64,000 bases of DNA from Halocatena salina (GTDB taxonomy: Archaea > Halobacteriota > Halobacteria > Halobacteriales > Haloarculaceae): assembly GCF_023115355.1 (NCBI RefSeq), contig NZ_CP096021.1, positions 248,001 to 312,000 on the forward strand. The letters are read 5' to 3'. Below the pieces are notes generated by a model. That model did no database searches. It saw nothing but the letters and a program-made list of their open reading frames with translations, and had not been told where the DNA came from. The position numbers were made by a program, and so were the translations under genes. Numbering within the stretch: position 1 is the stretch's first letter; every line of letters begins with the position of its first letter. Below are positions 17,391 through 26,154 of this stretch, piece by piece.

Positions 17391-18050
17391 GGTGAGAGTC
17401 GTTTGTTCGGCCCAGTCGTACATCGCATCGAGAATGGTCAGTGAGTATCGATCCGTGCGATTATCGGACGCTGGGAGGTTGATCCGGATCGTAGAGCAGT
17501 TGGTCTCAATACTCTGTGTATGGACCAGCCGAACTCGTCGCGGGGACTGTGTTTGAAGCTGCTCGAAATAGTGTCTCTGTGGCGTGGCGAACTCCAGGTG
17601 GCTCTCGAAGTTCCGACGCGTCCGCGTCTCGTCACCATTCTTCCGTCGTCTCAGCGAGTCGGTGTCCGTGTGAAGGAAGAAATAGCGGTCCGGAAAACCA
17701 ACCGCCCGCTCCTGCAGTTTCTCACGGAAGAATTGATAAATCGAGTCCAGAGGTACAAATTCTTCGATATCAGCACGGTCGTCTGACAAGCCGTGAGCAA
17801 TCCAGTTGTACCAGAGCGGTTGAAGTACGTCCCCGTCTAAAATTACGAACTCGTGATCTCTCTCGCGGTTAACGGCGATTTCCCACCGGTCACACTGGCG
17901 TTCGAAGTACCATGTCGTTGAGTCCTCTTTGGACGTATCAAAGAGTGCGTTCACCTCTGGCACGCGGTACGCACTGAACTCGTCGCAAAGTGCCTCAGCG
18001 GTGGTCGTCTTTCCGACTGCACTCGCACCTTCGAGTGAAATAATCGTCAT
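17388..18050 (-). CDS. P-loop kinase-like ATP-binding protein
   Basis: 220 residues. A Walker A motif opens the protein: ISLEGASAVGKTTTAEALCD (GASAVGKTT). Further on, FVILDGDVLQPLWYNW fits a Walker B/substrate region, and FPDRYFFLHTDTDSLRRRKN plus the Arg-rich RTRRNFESH segment fit the lid of thymidylate-kinase-like or antibiotic-kinase-like enzymes. The substrate cannot be assigned. The start overlaps the stop of the upstream glycolipid-binding-domain gene by 4 bases (ATGA), so the two formed an operon. Confidence 0.78.
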   Translation of the reverse strand: MTIISLEGASAVGKTTTAEALCDEFSAYRVPEVNALFDTSKEDSTTWYFERQCDRWEIAVNRERDHEFVILDGDVLQPLWYNWIAHGLSDDRADIEEFVPLDSIYQFFREKLQERAVGFPDRYFFLHTDTDSLRRRKNGDETRTRRNFESHLEFATPQRHYFEQLQTQSPRRVRLVHTQSIETNCSTIRINLPASDNRTDRYSLTILDAMYDWAEQTTLT

Positions 18051-18628
18051 GATTCACTCGGGAGGGGAGGCTCGATAAAATAGATCTGGGTAGTCAGTGA
18101 CGATACCATCTGCACCGACCGGAATTCAGCCGTGAAGCCGCTGGGAACACTCTCGTAGCGATACCGCCCGCCCTCATCATCGAGAGAGTCGAGACAGGTA
18201 TACCGCTGGGTGGCTGTTTCGACCTGTAACTCGAGAACGGAAATGTAGACCGTCTCGATTTCAGTTGATTCATCTTGGTCAAGGTTTAGGCGACGAATCG
18301 GGAGCGTGTTCGTGAACGGTGTCACCGAGATGTCGACATCGGTGCAGCCATCCAGTGTTGCCATTGGCTCTCCGCAGCCGTCGGTCCAGTACCCTTTCCG
18401 GTCGGCTCGGAGTGAGATCGACGTCAAGTCCTAACCGAGGGTGGAGACCTCTACTCGTCGAGCACGATAGTGCCGGTCACATTCGATTTCGTACCGAATA
18501 CGGAACGACTCGCTGTCGGCAGACCCTACCACGATGCTCTCCACATCGACACCTGCCGAGTCTTCGACCAGGTGTAGCGATCCGAGTCCGACCCTGGTGG
18601 CCGGTGTCCAGTAGACGTCTCGGTTCAT
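18047..18628 (-). pseudogene. Putative glycolipid-binding-domain protein with an internal TAG stop
   Basis: From ATG 18628 (MNRDVYWTPATRVGLGSLHL) the frame runs through YEIECDRHYRARRVEV to a TAG at about 18431-18433, and continues without any shift as DLTSISLRADRKGYWTDG, CTDVDISVTPFTNTLPIRRL, to a stop at 18047. The VDIS.TPFTNTLPIRRL block is the signature of the putative glycolipid-binding family (PF06475-type). A single nonsense change splits the gene; a sequencing error, rare readthrough, or reinitiation at 18427 are alternatives. The downstream kinase overlaps its stop codon and is intact. Confidence 0.72.
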
Positions 18629-18842
18629 GCCATGATCGTCAGTGCGATTCGCGATAATGACTTCGCATCCGAATTGCCGACAGGTTCTGTGCATTACGAC
18701 AAACGCAAAACCATTGCAGAGCTTTGTTCTACACCACATCGTGGTGATTCAGTCGTAAGTCAGGAGCTGTGAGTCTAACAGACAGACCGTCACTATCGGT
18801 TCGTCTAGACAGTCTTTTTTCACTGCTTGCCCTTCCCCACCC

Positions 18843-19247
18843 ATGGACTATGAACTTCGGGAATCCGTGCCAACGCCAGAGTCGTTCGTTGCGCTTCGTG
18901 AGGCGGCCGAAATGGGAACTCGCTCAGTGGAGGCCGCCACCCAGGCACTTCCAAATACACTCTATGGCGTCTCACTACTCGAGAAAAAATCCGGCGAGAC
19001 CGTCGGAATGGCACGAGTCGTCGGCGACGGAGGATGCTATTTTCAAATCTGTGACGTTGTCGTAGATCCGGCCCATCAAGGCGGTGGCCTTGGGTCATGG
19101 ATGATGGACGCCGTCATGGAGTTTCTCACCGAAAACGCGCCAGAGACGGCATACGTCAACCTCATCGCAGACGTGGATGGATTCTATGAGCAATGGGGAT
19201 TCAAGCCCACAGCGCCAGAATCCCAAGCAATGTACCTCTTAATGTGA
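18843..19247 (+). CDS. GNAT family N-acetyltransferase
   Basis: 134 residues. Acetyl-CoA-dependent transferase fold: VGMARVVGDGGCYFQICDVV (beta 4), then the pyrophosphate-binding motif VVDPAHQGGGLGSWMMDAVM (Q/RxxGxG/A as QGGGLG), and the C-terminal FYEQWGFKPT characteristic of GNAT proteins. The substrate is unknown; the short length and the ADVDGFYEQWGF ending resemble small-molecule or protein N-acetyltransferases of the YhbS/ElaA kind. The gene stands alone; a poly-T run and AT-rich stretch before it may hold the promoter. Confidence 0.92.
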   Translation: MDYELRESVPTPESFVALREAAEMGTRSVEAATQALPNTLYGVSLLEKKSGETVGMARVVGDGGCYFQICDVVVDPAHQGGGLGSWMMDAVMEFLTENAPETAYVNLIADVDGFYEQWGFKPTAPESQAMYLLM

Positions 19248-19439
19248 TGAGTGCTTGATACACGCTTTCTGTCTAACAAAATCAGCAAGCGCCACACTGC
19301 ATCGTTTCACTGTCGATCGACGTGACGTAGCTGTTAGGTACGTGCCGCGAGTCTAACAGTGCGGGGAGCTATCGTTCTGGGATAGCATCCTCGAAACAGT
19401 CCGAGAGAACCGCGTACTGGTGATCGTTTGTGTCGGCCA

Positions 19440-19880
19440 CTGTCGCGCATCCCCACCGCGTCTTTCAACTCGGAGTAGGTCGCGGTCCATAGCGGGGCGG
19501 CCATAGTGCACGGAGAATCTCCAACCGCGTTTCGTTCGCCAGGAGCTGAAATGCGTCGTCGAGTGCAGCAATTTCCTGCGCTGATCGCTCATCATTGTCC
19601 ATTCCTTCTCGGAGCTACCAGCGTCCGATTCAAATAGCAACCGAGATGGGGAGGACGATACTTTCATCTCCCCTCTTGGAGCTGTGGCGGTACCCAGTAT
19701 ATTGAATCGGCGACGGTGAACCCGGTATATGTCACCGAGACCAGCGCAGCACCGAGCGCCAGTCCGTTCTGACGACCGAGCCGATCGTCTGTGTGGTTCA
19801 TCGAGCAGGAGATTGAGTACGAAGGCGAAACGCTCTGCCTCCAACTCAACGCTGAGATCAGACACAGGTCGTTGCGTGTT
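19440..19880 (-). pseudogene. Two decayed ORFs: membrane fragment and ArsR-type winged-helix regulator
   Basis: Upstream part (19640-19870, minus): LEAERFAFVLNLLLDEP, then in another frame LALGAALVSVTYTGFTVADS, looking like a two-helix membrane protein. Downstream part from ATG 19602: AALDDAFQLLANETRLEILR followed after a frameshift by TYSELKDAVGMRDSG, the start of an ArsR-like winged helix as found in many haloarchaeal regulators. The second half of the DNA-binding domain is lost. The two may have been a regulator-membrane protein unit. Confidence 0.6.
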
Positions 19881-19948
19881 CACTCAACGGGTTCTAATTG
19901 TGGTGAGTGGGGTTAATCCGGAGCGTGTCTCCAGCTATCCGGGGTCTC

Positions 19949-20479
19949 TCAGTCCACTTCTTCCCACTCGTCGTCGAGGATACTCATCTGGACCAAGCTC
20001 CAGTACTCTCCGTCGTGGTGACGAGCATCGCGGAGCGTCCCCTCGTGGGTGAACCCCACTCGTTCGTAACAAGCGAGTGCGGCATCGTTGAACGTGAACA
20101 CCCGAAGGCCAATTCGGTGGAGGTGGAGGTCATCGAATCCGAACGTCACGACGTGCCGGACCATCTCGGCACCGTAGCCTTCCCCTCGTGCGTCTGGTGC
20201 GACGATGACTCGTGAGACACTGGCGGTTCGATTCTCACTATCGATGCGGTCCAGTTCGAGATAGCCGACCACGAGGCCCGTCTCGTCGACGGCCGCGAAT
20301 GCCCGTCTAGTCGGCGAGGGCTGGCCAGTCCCCGCGAGGTGCGCACGGACCTGCGGCTCATCAAGTGGATAAGAGAACACGGGGCCGGCCCACTGGAGCA
20401 ACGCGGAGGGTGTGTCGATCCACTCGCGTACCCCGAGCAGGTCGGCGACCGTTGCTGATCGAAGTCGGAGAGAGTTCAT
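19949..20479 (-). CDS. GNAT acetyltransferase, RimJ/RimL-like
   Basis: 176 residues from ATG 20479 (MNSLRLRSATVADLLGVREW), preferred over the upstream ATG because family members begin with this LRLR motif. Acetyl-CoA-binding motif VIVAPDARGEGYGAEMVRHV (RGEGYG), followed by LHRIGLRVFTFNDAALACYE and RVGFTHEGTLRDARHHDGEY, the classic RimJ/RimL C-terminal pattern. It probably acetylates N-termini or small amines. It stands alone. Confidence 0.92.
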   Translation of the reverse strand: MNSLRLRSATVADLLGVREWIDTPSALLQWAGPVFSYPLDEPQVRAHLAGTGQPSPTRRAFAAVDETGLVVGYLELDRIDSENRTASVSRVIVAPDARGEGYGAEMVRHVVTFGFDDLHLHRIGLRVFTFNDAALACYERVGFTHEGTLRDARHHDGEYWSLVQMSILDDEWEEVD

Positions 20480-21019
20480 ACATAGCTCATAGACTGGAGT
20501 ACAATTACTGTTATAGAGCCGTGGTAGCACGGATTGCTCGTCATGAGTAGAATGGCATCCCGTCTGCGTGTTCGTAGAGGCTACTCCATCAAAATTAGTG
20601 GGTTAATTAATCCAAAACGGTGCGGTTACAGAAATCCACTTCGGAAGTTAGGAGAGATGGGCCATACGTAGAGTAGCGGATGGTACCTGTGTCTGAAGTG
20701 ATCGAAACAGTCCATAAATTCTCCAGAAATAATATGTCGTTGACTCCCCCTCCTCATTATACAAGATGACGACTCCTCTGATACCTCTACCATCTGGAGA
20801 AGATCCTCTGAACGCTATACATGATATGTTATAGAATTGTCGCTTGACGTAAAACAGCGGCCAACGTAGAGTGATTGACTCCCGCTCCATCTGTAGGATC
20901 TGAATCACAGCGACTGATGCTGAAAGAAAGGCACGCATCAAATTCATCCTCCAAGGTTGTGAGATCCCACAATTTCGGAGGATGGATTCATACCCCTCGG
21001 AATACTTTCCCTACTAAGA
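20480..21019. other. AT-rich intergenic region
   Basis: 540 bases. A 99-codon minus-strand frame (20648-20947) has no recognisable motif and is not called. The right edge carries the promoter of the HTH_10 gene at 21020. Confidence 0.45.
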
Positions 21020-21733
21020 ATGGCTGTGAGAAACGGAGAGGAAGGAAGTATTGAATTCACCCTTGATATTTGGCATCCGCAGTGTTGGACGCTCCACGTA
21101 ACAGAAGATACTAACGCGGATCTCCTTGGACACGGCCTCTATTCAACCAACGATACAGTTCACGGCCTCTTCACAGCCTCTTCACAGTCGATTTCTGAGG
21201 TTGACCAGACAATAACAGATATTCAAGAATCGGCACTCACAGACGATGTCTGGACGATGGGTAGTCAAGACGGGGTCGAAGTACCAGCTACTGCTGGGAC
21301 TGCGACACGGGGATTTCTCGTCGAATGGGGCGTTGATACAGGGGAGAACATCATCGATTCACTCGTTAATCACGGCTTCGTTCCACGACGAACCTACCAA
21401 ATGACGAGTGGTCGTGAGCAGTGGAGCGTGATTACCACAATGGATCGCCATGAAGCCCAAGAACAACTCAGCGATGTGAGCTCCAAAACTGATGCTGATA
21501 TCAATATCCAACGAGTCACGTCTAACGGTCGCCAGCCAAGTGGCCCGTCTCAATTGGATGTTCTTTCCCCTCGACAGCGGGAAGTGTTCGAATACGCTTG
21601 TCAGCAGGGGTACTATGACTGGCCTCGAAAGGTCTCCGCGACCGACCTTGCGGACGATCTCGGCATTACAAAGGCAACTGTAACTGAACACCTCCGGAAA
21701 GCGGAATCCCGTCTATTCACCCCTTTTCGGTAG
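21020..21733 (+). CDS. Bat-like (HTH_10) transcriptional regulator, paralogue of 2594-3319
   Basis: 237 residues. C-terminal HTH_10 (about 180-232): LSPRQREVFEYACQQGYYDW, then ATDLADDLGITKATVTEHLR. The N-terminal domain aligns with that of 2594-3319: LDIWHPQCWTLHVTEDTNAD, LLGHGLYSTNDTVHGLFTA, GTATRGFLVEWGVD and SGREQWSVITTMDR. It lies 73 bases upstream of a LysE-type exporter gene on the same strand, which is its most likely target or partner; exporters are often controlled by an adjacent regulator that senses the exported compound (inference). Confidence 0.9.
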   Translation: MAVRNGEEGSIEFTLDIWHPQCWTLHVTEDTNADLLGHGLYSTNDTVHGLFTASSQSISEVDQTITDIQESALTDDVWTMGSQDGVEVPATAGTATRGFLVEWGVDTGENIIDSLVNHGFVPRRTYQMTSGREQWSVITTMDRHEAQEQLSDVSSKTDADINIQRVTSNGRQPSGPSQLDVLSPRQREVFEYACQQGYYDWPRKVSATDLADDLGITKATVTEHLRKAESRLFTPFR

Positions 21734-21806
21734 TACCTCGCCCGGAGTAGCGAGCCATACATGTAGGGGACGGGTTCTCCCTTCTCTCGCCCAACAGTAG
21801 TTGCAT

Positions 21807-22439
21807 ATGCCTCTCGCTGCATTTACACATGGAATCGTTCTCGCAATCGGTCTCATCGTTGCACTCGGTCCCCAGAACGTTTTCATATTCCAGCAAGGCG
21901 CAGTTCAGCCCCGCCTCACCCGCGCTCTTCCGACTGTGCTTACTGCGGGTATCTCGGATACACTACTAATCCTTCTCGCAGTTCTCGGTGTTTCGGTCGT
22001 AGTTCTCCAGTTTGTGTGGTTGCAGACCGTGCTGTTCGGGGCTGGGTTCGTGTTCTTGCTCTACATCGGATGGGTGCTTTATTCCTCACCTGCGCTTGAT
22101 GTGGACCCACATACAGAGGAGTTTCTCGGAACACGCGAGCAGATCGGGTTTACAGCATCTGTCTCATTACTGAACCCACATGCAATTTTGGACACTATTG
22201 GTGTGATTGGGACTAACGCATTAGCCTATTCCGGGCTAAACCGCGGGATATTCACTGCAGGTTGCCTGTTCGTGTCGTGGGGATGGTTTAGTGGGCTCGC
22301 TGTCGCGGGATGGGTCCTAGGGGAGTCAGCAAATGCTGACCGTTGGATGCAGTATCTCAATACGGTCTCAGCAGCTGTCGTCTGGATTGTCGCGCTCTAT
22401 ATGGGCTGGCAGCTTATCGGATTATTAGAGATCATGTAG
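21807..22439 (+). CDS. LysE/ArgO family amino-acid exporter
   Basis: 210 residues from ATG 21807 (a TTG six bases upstream is the alternative). Six hydrophobic segments. Family marks: the N-terminal IGLIVALGPQNVFIFQQGAV (LysE signature around GPQN), a paired helix region ending FLLYIGWVLY, and ASVSLLNPHAILDTIGVIGT with the conserved NPHA. LysE proteins export basic amino acids across the cytoplasmic membrane. It probably forms a unit with the HTH_10 regulator just upstream. Confidence 0.92.
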   Translation: MPLAAFTHGIVLAIGLIVALGPQNVFIFQQGAVQPRLTRALPTVLTAGISDTLLILLAVLGVSVVVLQFVWLQTVLFGAGFVFLLYIGWVLYSSPALDVDPHTEEFLGTREQIGFTASVSLLNPHAILDTIGVIGTNALAYSGLNRGIFTAGCLFVSWGWFSGLAVAGWVLGESANADRWMQYLNTVSAAVVWIVALYMGWQLIGLLEIM

Positions 22440-22639
22440 CGAAGTGGGAGTACGTGATGAGTCTGAAATCTGGAAACTATCCGGTTAGCACGCTCGTACG
22501 CCTTCAATTCGATTCAAACAAACCGGGCACAGAATGCTAGCTATCCAGATTCCTGTATCTTCGAGATGCAGTCGTTTATGAGCCTCGTACGATGTGGGAC
22601 GGCACAGGGTGCTCATCGGTTCGCTCGATTCTCTAACAG

Positions 22640-23265
22640 AGAGCGAACCCATCACGGAGATACTCATCTTAGGGCGGTCAAACAATTCACTCCGGAGAAC
22701 TTGCTCGAGGGATTCGATAGTGCCACGGGCCGTGTACTCTCAGTTATCGAGTCTGAAGCGTCGTTTCGCCGGCCGTGACGGTTGCGATCGACATTACGAC
22801 CATCCCCTACTACGGGCAGACAGCTGAGATGCCGATGGTGAGCGGGACGAAAAACGGTGAGGGCCGAGCGTTCAAGTTCGCGACCCTCTCGGTTGTCGGG
22901 CGGAATATCCCGCTTGTACTGGCCGTTGAGCCAGTGCGTGAAAGTCCGCCGTGGGACGAGAATCCACCGAATTAGATTCATCGTGTCGTCGGCTGGCTCC
23001 TTCTGCGCGCAAAAAACCACGTCCCGATCGAGATGGTCCTGTGTGATCGGGAGTTCGACTCGATGCGCGTCTTCCAGACGCTCTCGAACCTCGACGTCAA
23101 CTACCTCATTCCGAAACGGATCACGAACTCAGAACGCGAGGTAATCGAGCGAATGGACGAAGACGACCAAGAGGTCGCTGTTGAGACGGCTTCCGTTCAT
23201 GTTGAGGCGGGCTCGCACCCGATGCGGTTCCTGTATGTTCCATCGACGGTGGTGAAGGGACGTAT
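22640..23265 (+). pseudogene. Relic of an ISH3-type transposase
   Basis: Pieces in order: VKQFTPENLLEGFDSATGRV, then VTVAIDITTIPYYGQTAEMP, MVSGTKNGEGRAFKFATLSV, a stop (IHRVV follows NPPN-stop), FDSMRVFQTLSNLDVNYLIP, VAVETASVHVEAGSHPMRFL, YVPST. The DIT and DREFDS segments belong to the DDE catalytic core of haloarchaeal ISH3-like transposases. At least two stops or shifts interrupt the gene and the C-terminal third is replaced by unrelated sequence after about 23265. A second relic of the same family is at 60641-61130. Confidence 0.8.
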
Positions 23266-23420
23266 TGCTCCTCGGAGAGGGTACAGGGCGGCCGGATCGC
23301 CCTCGCAGCCGCACTACCCATGTCGCTCGAGACGGAGTACCGCTGATGGATCACGGAAGGACAAACGCTTCGAGACGAGGTTGAAGATGACATTGCACAG
23401 CTCAACAACGTCCAATTAGG
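23266..23420 (+). pseudogene. Unidentified C-terminal gene fragment fused to the transposase relic
   Basis: After the transposase homology ends, one frame reads GGRIALAAALPMSLETEYR, a stop, then WITEGQTLRDEVEDDIAQLN and NVQLG before a stop. It looks like the acidic, helical tail of a real protein but I do not recognise it. Confidence 0.3.
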
Positions 23421-23546
23421 TTGATTGGATCGGTTGCGAGATGTCAGTCACTGCTTGGAAACTACTCGCTTTGTCCCTGCCTTTCACAATCTTACCAGGA
23501 GTCTGGGTTTCGGACTCGATATAACAGGTCCGGTCGTTTCGTCGGT

Positions 23547-24104
23547 ATGGACCGACACTATAAAGCTATCGAACAGGCTTTTCCTGAACTGGCAACAATC
23601 GAGAGTAATGATCTTCGTACAGGTGTCCGCGAGGCATGGGCTACTGCGATAGCTGACAACGACATCAACGATATAGAAACCGTCGCGTGGTTGCCGCCAG
23701 TCCAACGAGACCTCGGTCTAGCGGATGAGCTGCTGGTTCCGCACATTCGAGACGTGACTCAAGGAGCAATCACACTTGCAGAAATCCTCCAAGAGCGACG
23801 CTCCGTTGACCTCTCTGTCGATACTCTCGTGGCAGGTGCGTTGGTTCATGATGTGAGCAAACTCTATGAGTTCGACGGCATGGAACCGACCAGTGTTGGG
23901 GACTTGCTCGGTCACCCTTACTACGGCGTGTACGTCGTCGCGGCGGCTGGGCTGCCGGTTGAACTCGCACATATCGTGTTGTCACACACTCACCGAACGA
24001 GCGTTGAGCCAGCAACACTCGAAGCTGCGATTATCCGACAAGTCGACAATGCAGCGGCCATTGCCATCCGTTCGCAAGCCGTCGCCGATCTCAGAAAGGT
24101 GTAA
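23547..24104 (+). CDS. HD-domain hydrolase
   Basis: 185 residues from ATG 23547 (MDRHYKAIEQAFPEL), chosen over an upstream in-frame ATG that lies in the transposase debris. HD-superfamily metal-binding motifs: H at VPHIRDVTQGAITLAE, the HD pair in VAGALVHDVSKLYEFDG (about 91-107), and the later HIVLSHTHR and QVDNAA (final aspartate). HD proteins are metal-dependent phosphohydrolases acting on nucleotides and related substrates; the substrate is unknown. It sits alone between decayed sequences. Confidence 0.85.
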   Translation: MDRHYKAIEQAFPELATIESNDLRTGVREAWATAIADNDINDIETVAWLPPVQRDLGLADELLVPHIRDVTQGAITLAEILQERRSVDLSVDTLVAGALVHDVSKLYEFDGMEPTSVGDLLGHPYYGVYVVAAAGLPVELAHIVLSHTHRTSVEPATLEAAIIRQVDNAAAIAIRSQAVADLRKV

Positions 24105-24435
24105 ACTGGCCAACGACACGAAACTATTGCTGTTTACCCTTCAACGCTGCTTGCTGCGAAAAGCTCGTCATGTTGATAACAAATCGCTTGTGACTGTCTT
24201 GTCTGATGAGGACCATACCGTTACTGACCTCTCTATCGAATCTCAACCGTCTGCTGTCAATTCTGACGAGTTCGCCGATCAGTCTGCTTCACCGCGGGTG
24301 TCCGCTCTGCGGGTGTCTCCCAGCGGTGAATCGCACAAACGCTGTGTACACCGGGATCATCACTGCTTCTGGTCGCGCATCCCTCGGAGATCGGCACGGT
24401 CCTAAAGACTTTGGCGACGGACTTCAACTGTTTGT
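24105..24435. other. Intergenic, nothing recognised
   Basis: 330 bases after the HD hydrolase. It contains a GC-rich repeat-like pair (GCGGGTGTCCGCTCTGCGGG near 24295-24315) but no supportable gene. Confidence 0.4.
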
Positions 24436-25140
24436 GTGACCGACCGGGACGAGGCCCCCGAAACCGCACATGTGGAGGACGAGTACGAGGAGATGCAGGC
24501 CTGCCCACTCCCGCTAATGGAAGTACTTGACGTGCTTCACGGAGACAAGACGGTCATGTACGGCACGCTCCGCGTAGCGGCCGTGTCTACCCGGCGCGGG
24601 GAGATCACGCCAGCTTTCCATCACGCCACACCTGCGGGGATGTCCGTTCTGATGCCGAACGGGGATACAGAAACCGTGTCGATGCCTGGCGTTCAGTCCG
24701 CGGCCAACGGCGAACAGGATGGGCGAGTGGCCGTCAGACCCGATTGTCCGAGTACCGTTCTTCGTCCCTCATTACGAGGCGGTGCTTGCTCGCCAGCACT
24801 GCGGCTTCCCACGAGGCGCTTCCAAATCCTGCCGAAAATTAGAACGGCTACGATGACTTTGAGGTCTACGAGAGTTTAGGGCCTCTCGGATCACGACAGC
24901 GGAATCGTGAGGTTCGAAGTTCCGCGAGACTTTCGCTAATTCGGGAAACCGACGAAGATTTTCGCACGGCGACGAAGAGTACCTCTACGTCGTCGAACTC
25001 CCGACACAGAACCCATTCGATGAGCCGGGTGAGTGGACGGTCAGGGTGAGCGAGCACTCCGGGTTCCCGCGATGGGACGATCCGACCAATGAGGCCTTCG
25101 AGCGAGCAAGTCGGCAATCCCACAGACCTCGTTACCGGAT
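24436..25140 (+). pseudogene. Decayed conserved haloarchaeal protein of unknown function
   Basis: GTG 24436 opens a frame reading VEDEYEEMQACPLPLMEVLD and AAVSTRRGEITPAFHHATPA, then after shifts VRVPFFVPHYEAVLARQHCG and finally SHGDEEYLYVVELPTQNPFD, EPGEWTVRVSEHSGFPRWDD. The composition is that of a genuine haloarchaeal protein of roughly 230 residues broken by several indels. I do not recognise the family. Confidence 0.5.
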
Positions 25141-25203
25141 AGCTAGTTCGTCAACCCAAATCCAGAAACGTATTTATACGAGTGGGGCTTAGAGTATACA
25201 CAG

Positions 25204-26154
25204 ATGATTTCAAAGGCCGGATTCGCTGTGATCGACGCACTGAGTACCGGCCGCGAGGCGACGCCAGTAGCCCTCGCAACTGAAACCGGGTATTCACAGG
25301 CACACATCTACGAGGTGCTTGATAAATTGCTGGACGCGGGGCTCTTGGTCGAACGCCGTGGGCCCAACAACCAGCGGAAAGTCCGTGTCGCGGACCACCC
25401 AGTCATTGAAGCGTACCGGACGCTGCAGTCGGAACTCAGCCACGTTGAATGGACTGACCTCCTCTTGCCTGCTACCCTCCGAGTGTGCTGGTTTCTCGAT
25501 AGACCACGTCGTATCGCGGACATCGCAGAACGGCTGGATATCACTCGGCAGGGTGTCCACAAGGCGTTGTCACCACTCAAGCATCGGGCGATGCTGTCCC
25601 CGTCCGGCCCTGAGTATGCGGTGAGTGAGGACCTCGCGCCGCTCTTGTCGTTCGCTCGGGCCGTCGTGACCTACGAGCACCGAACGCGGGCCCGCGAAAT
25701 CGCACCGAGTGCGACTGTCGAGTGGTGCGACCCGAAACGCGCGCTCGTCCGCGTGCAGACCACCGAGGATGCGGACACGCTACTGGACGCACCTGATTGG
25801 CAGGTTACCGGACTCGGTCGATTCAAGGAGTACGGGTTACAGTTCTTTCTCGCGGGGGAACCCGCGTTCTGGTATGCACCCGACGGGGAACTCACGTCTG
25901 CCGACGTGGTATGTCACACACTCGTCCTCGATAGTGGATCCCGTCGCGTTAGCTATGCAATGCTGTTGATCGAGAAGTTGAACATCGACCAAGAGACGCT
26001 TACAGACACTGCAACGTGGTACGCTCTGGATTCCATGGTCGCTGCGATGTTCCGGGCACTGCAGGGAGGGTTCGATGACTCGGATGAGATGCCTGTTGTC
26101 CTTCCGAGTGAATCAGAATTTATGGCGCTCAAAGAGCAGTACGGAGTCGCATGA
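25204..26154 (+). CDS. Winged-helix regulator, probable antitoxin-like partner of the nucleotidyltransferase
   Basis: 316 residues. Two DNA-binding modules can be seen: an N-terminal winged helix (ALATETGYSQAHIYEVLDKL, about 21-65) and a second one (IADIAERLDITRQGVHKALS, about 103-140), followed by a C-terminal domain of about 170 residues with no known name. Its stop codon overlaps the start of the nucleotidyltransferase gene by 4 bases (ATGA). The order wHTH gene then nucleotidyltransferase gene is that of AbiE-type toxin-antitoxin pairs, where the first protein both represses the promoter and neutralises the second; applying this here is inference. A TATA-like TATTTATACG lies about 35 bases upstream. 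Confidence 0.82.
   Translation: MISKAGFAVIDALSTGREATPVALATETGYSQAHIYEVLDKLLDAGLLVERRGPNNQRKVRVADHPVIEAYRTLQSELSHVEWTDLLLPATLRVCWFLDRPRRIADIAERLDITRQGVHKALSPLKHRAMLSPSGPEYAVSEDLAPLLSFARAVVTYEHRTRAREIAPSATVEWCDPKRALVRVQTTEDADTLLDAPDWQVTGLGRFKEYGLQFFLAGEPAFWYAPDGELTSADVVCHTLVLDSGSRRVSYAMLLIEKLNIDQETLTDTATWYALDSMVAAMFRALQGGFDDSDEMPVVLPSESEFMALKEQYGVA

Noticed and set aside
18428-18436. TAG as pyrrolysine or other recoding
   Set aside because: Haloarchaea are not known to use pyrrolysine and no supporting genes are present; nonsense mutation or sequencing error is simpler.
20648-20947. 99-codon minus-strand frame
   Set aside because: AT-rich, aromatic-rich and without any motif or neighbour support.
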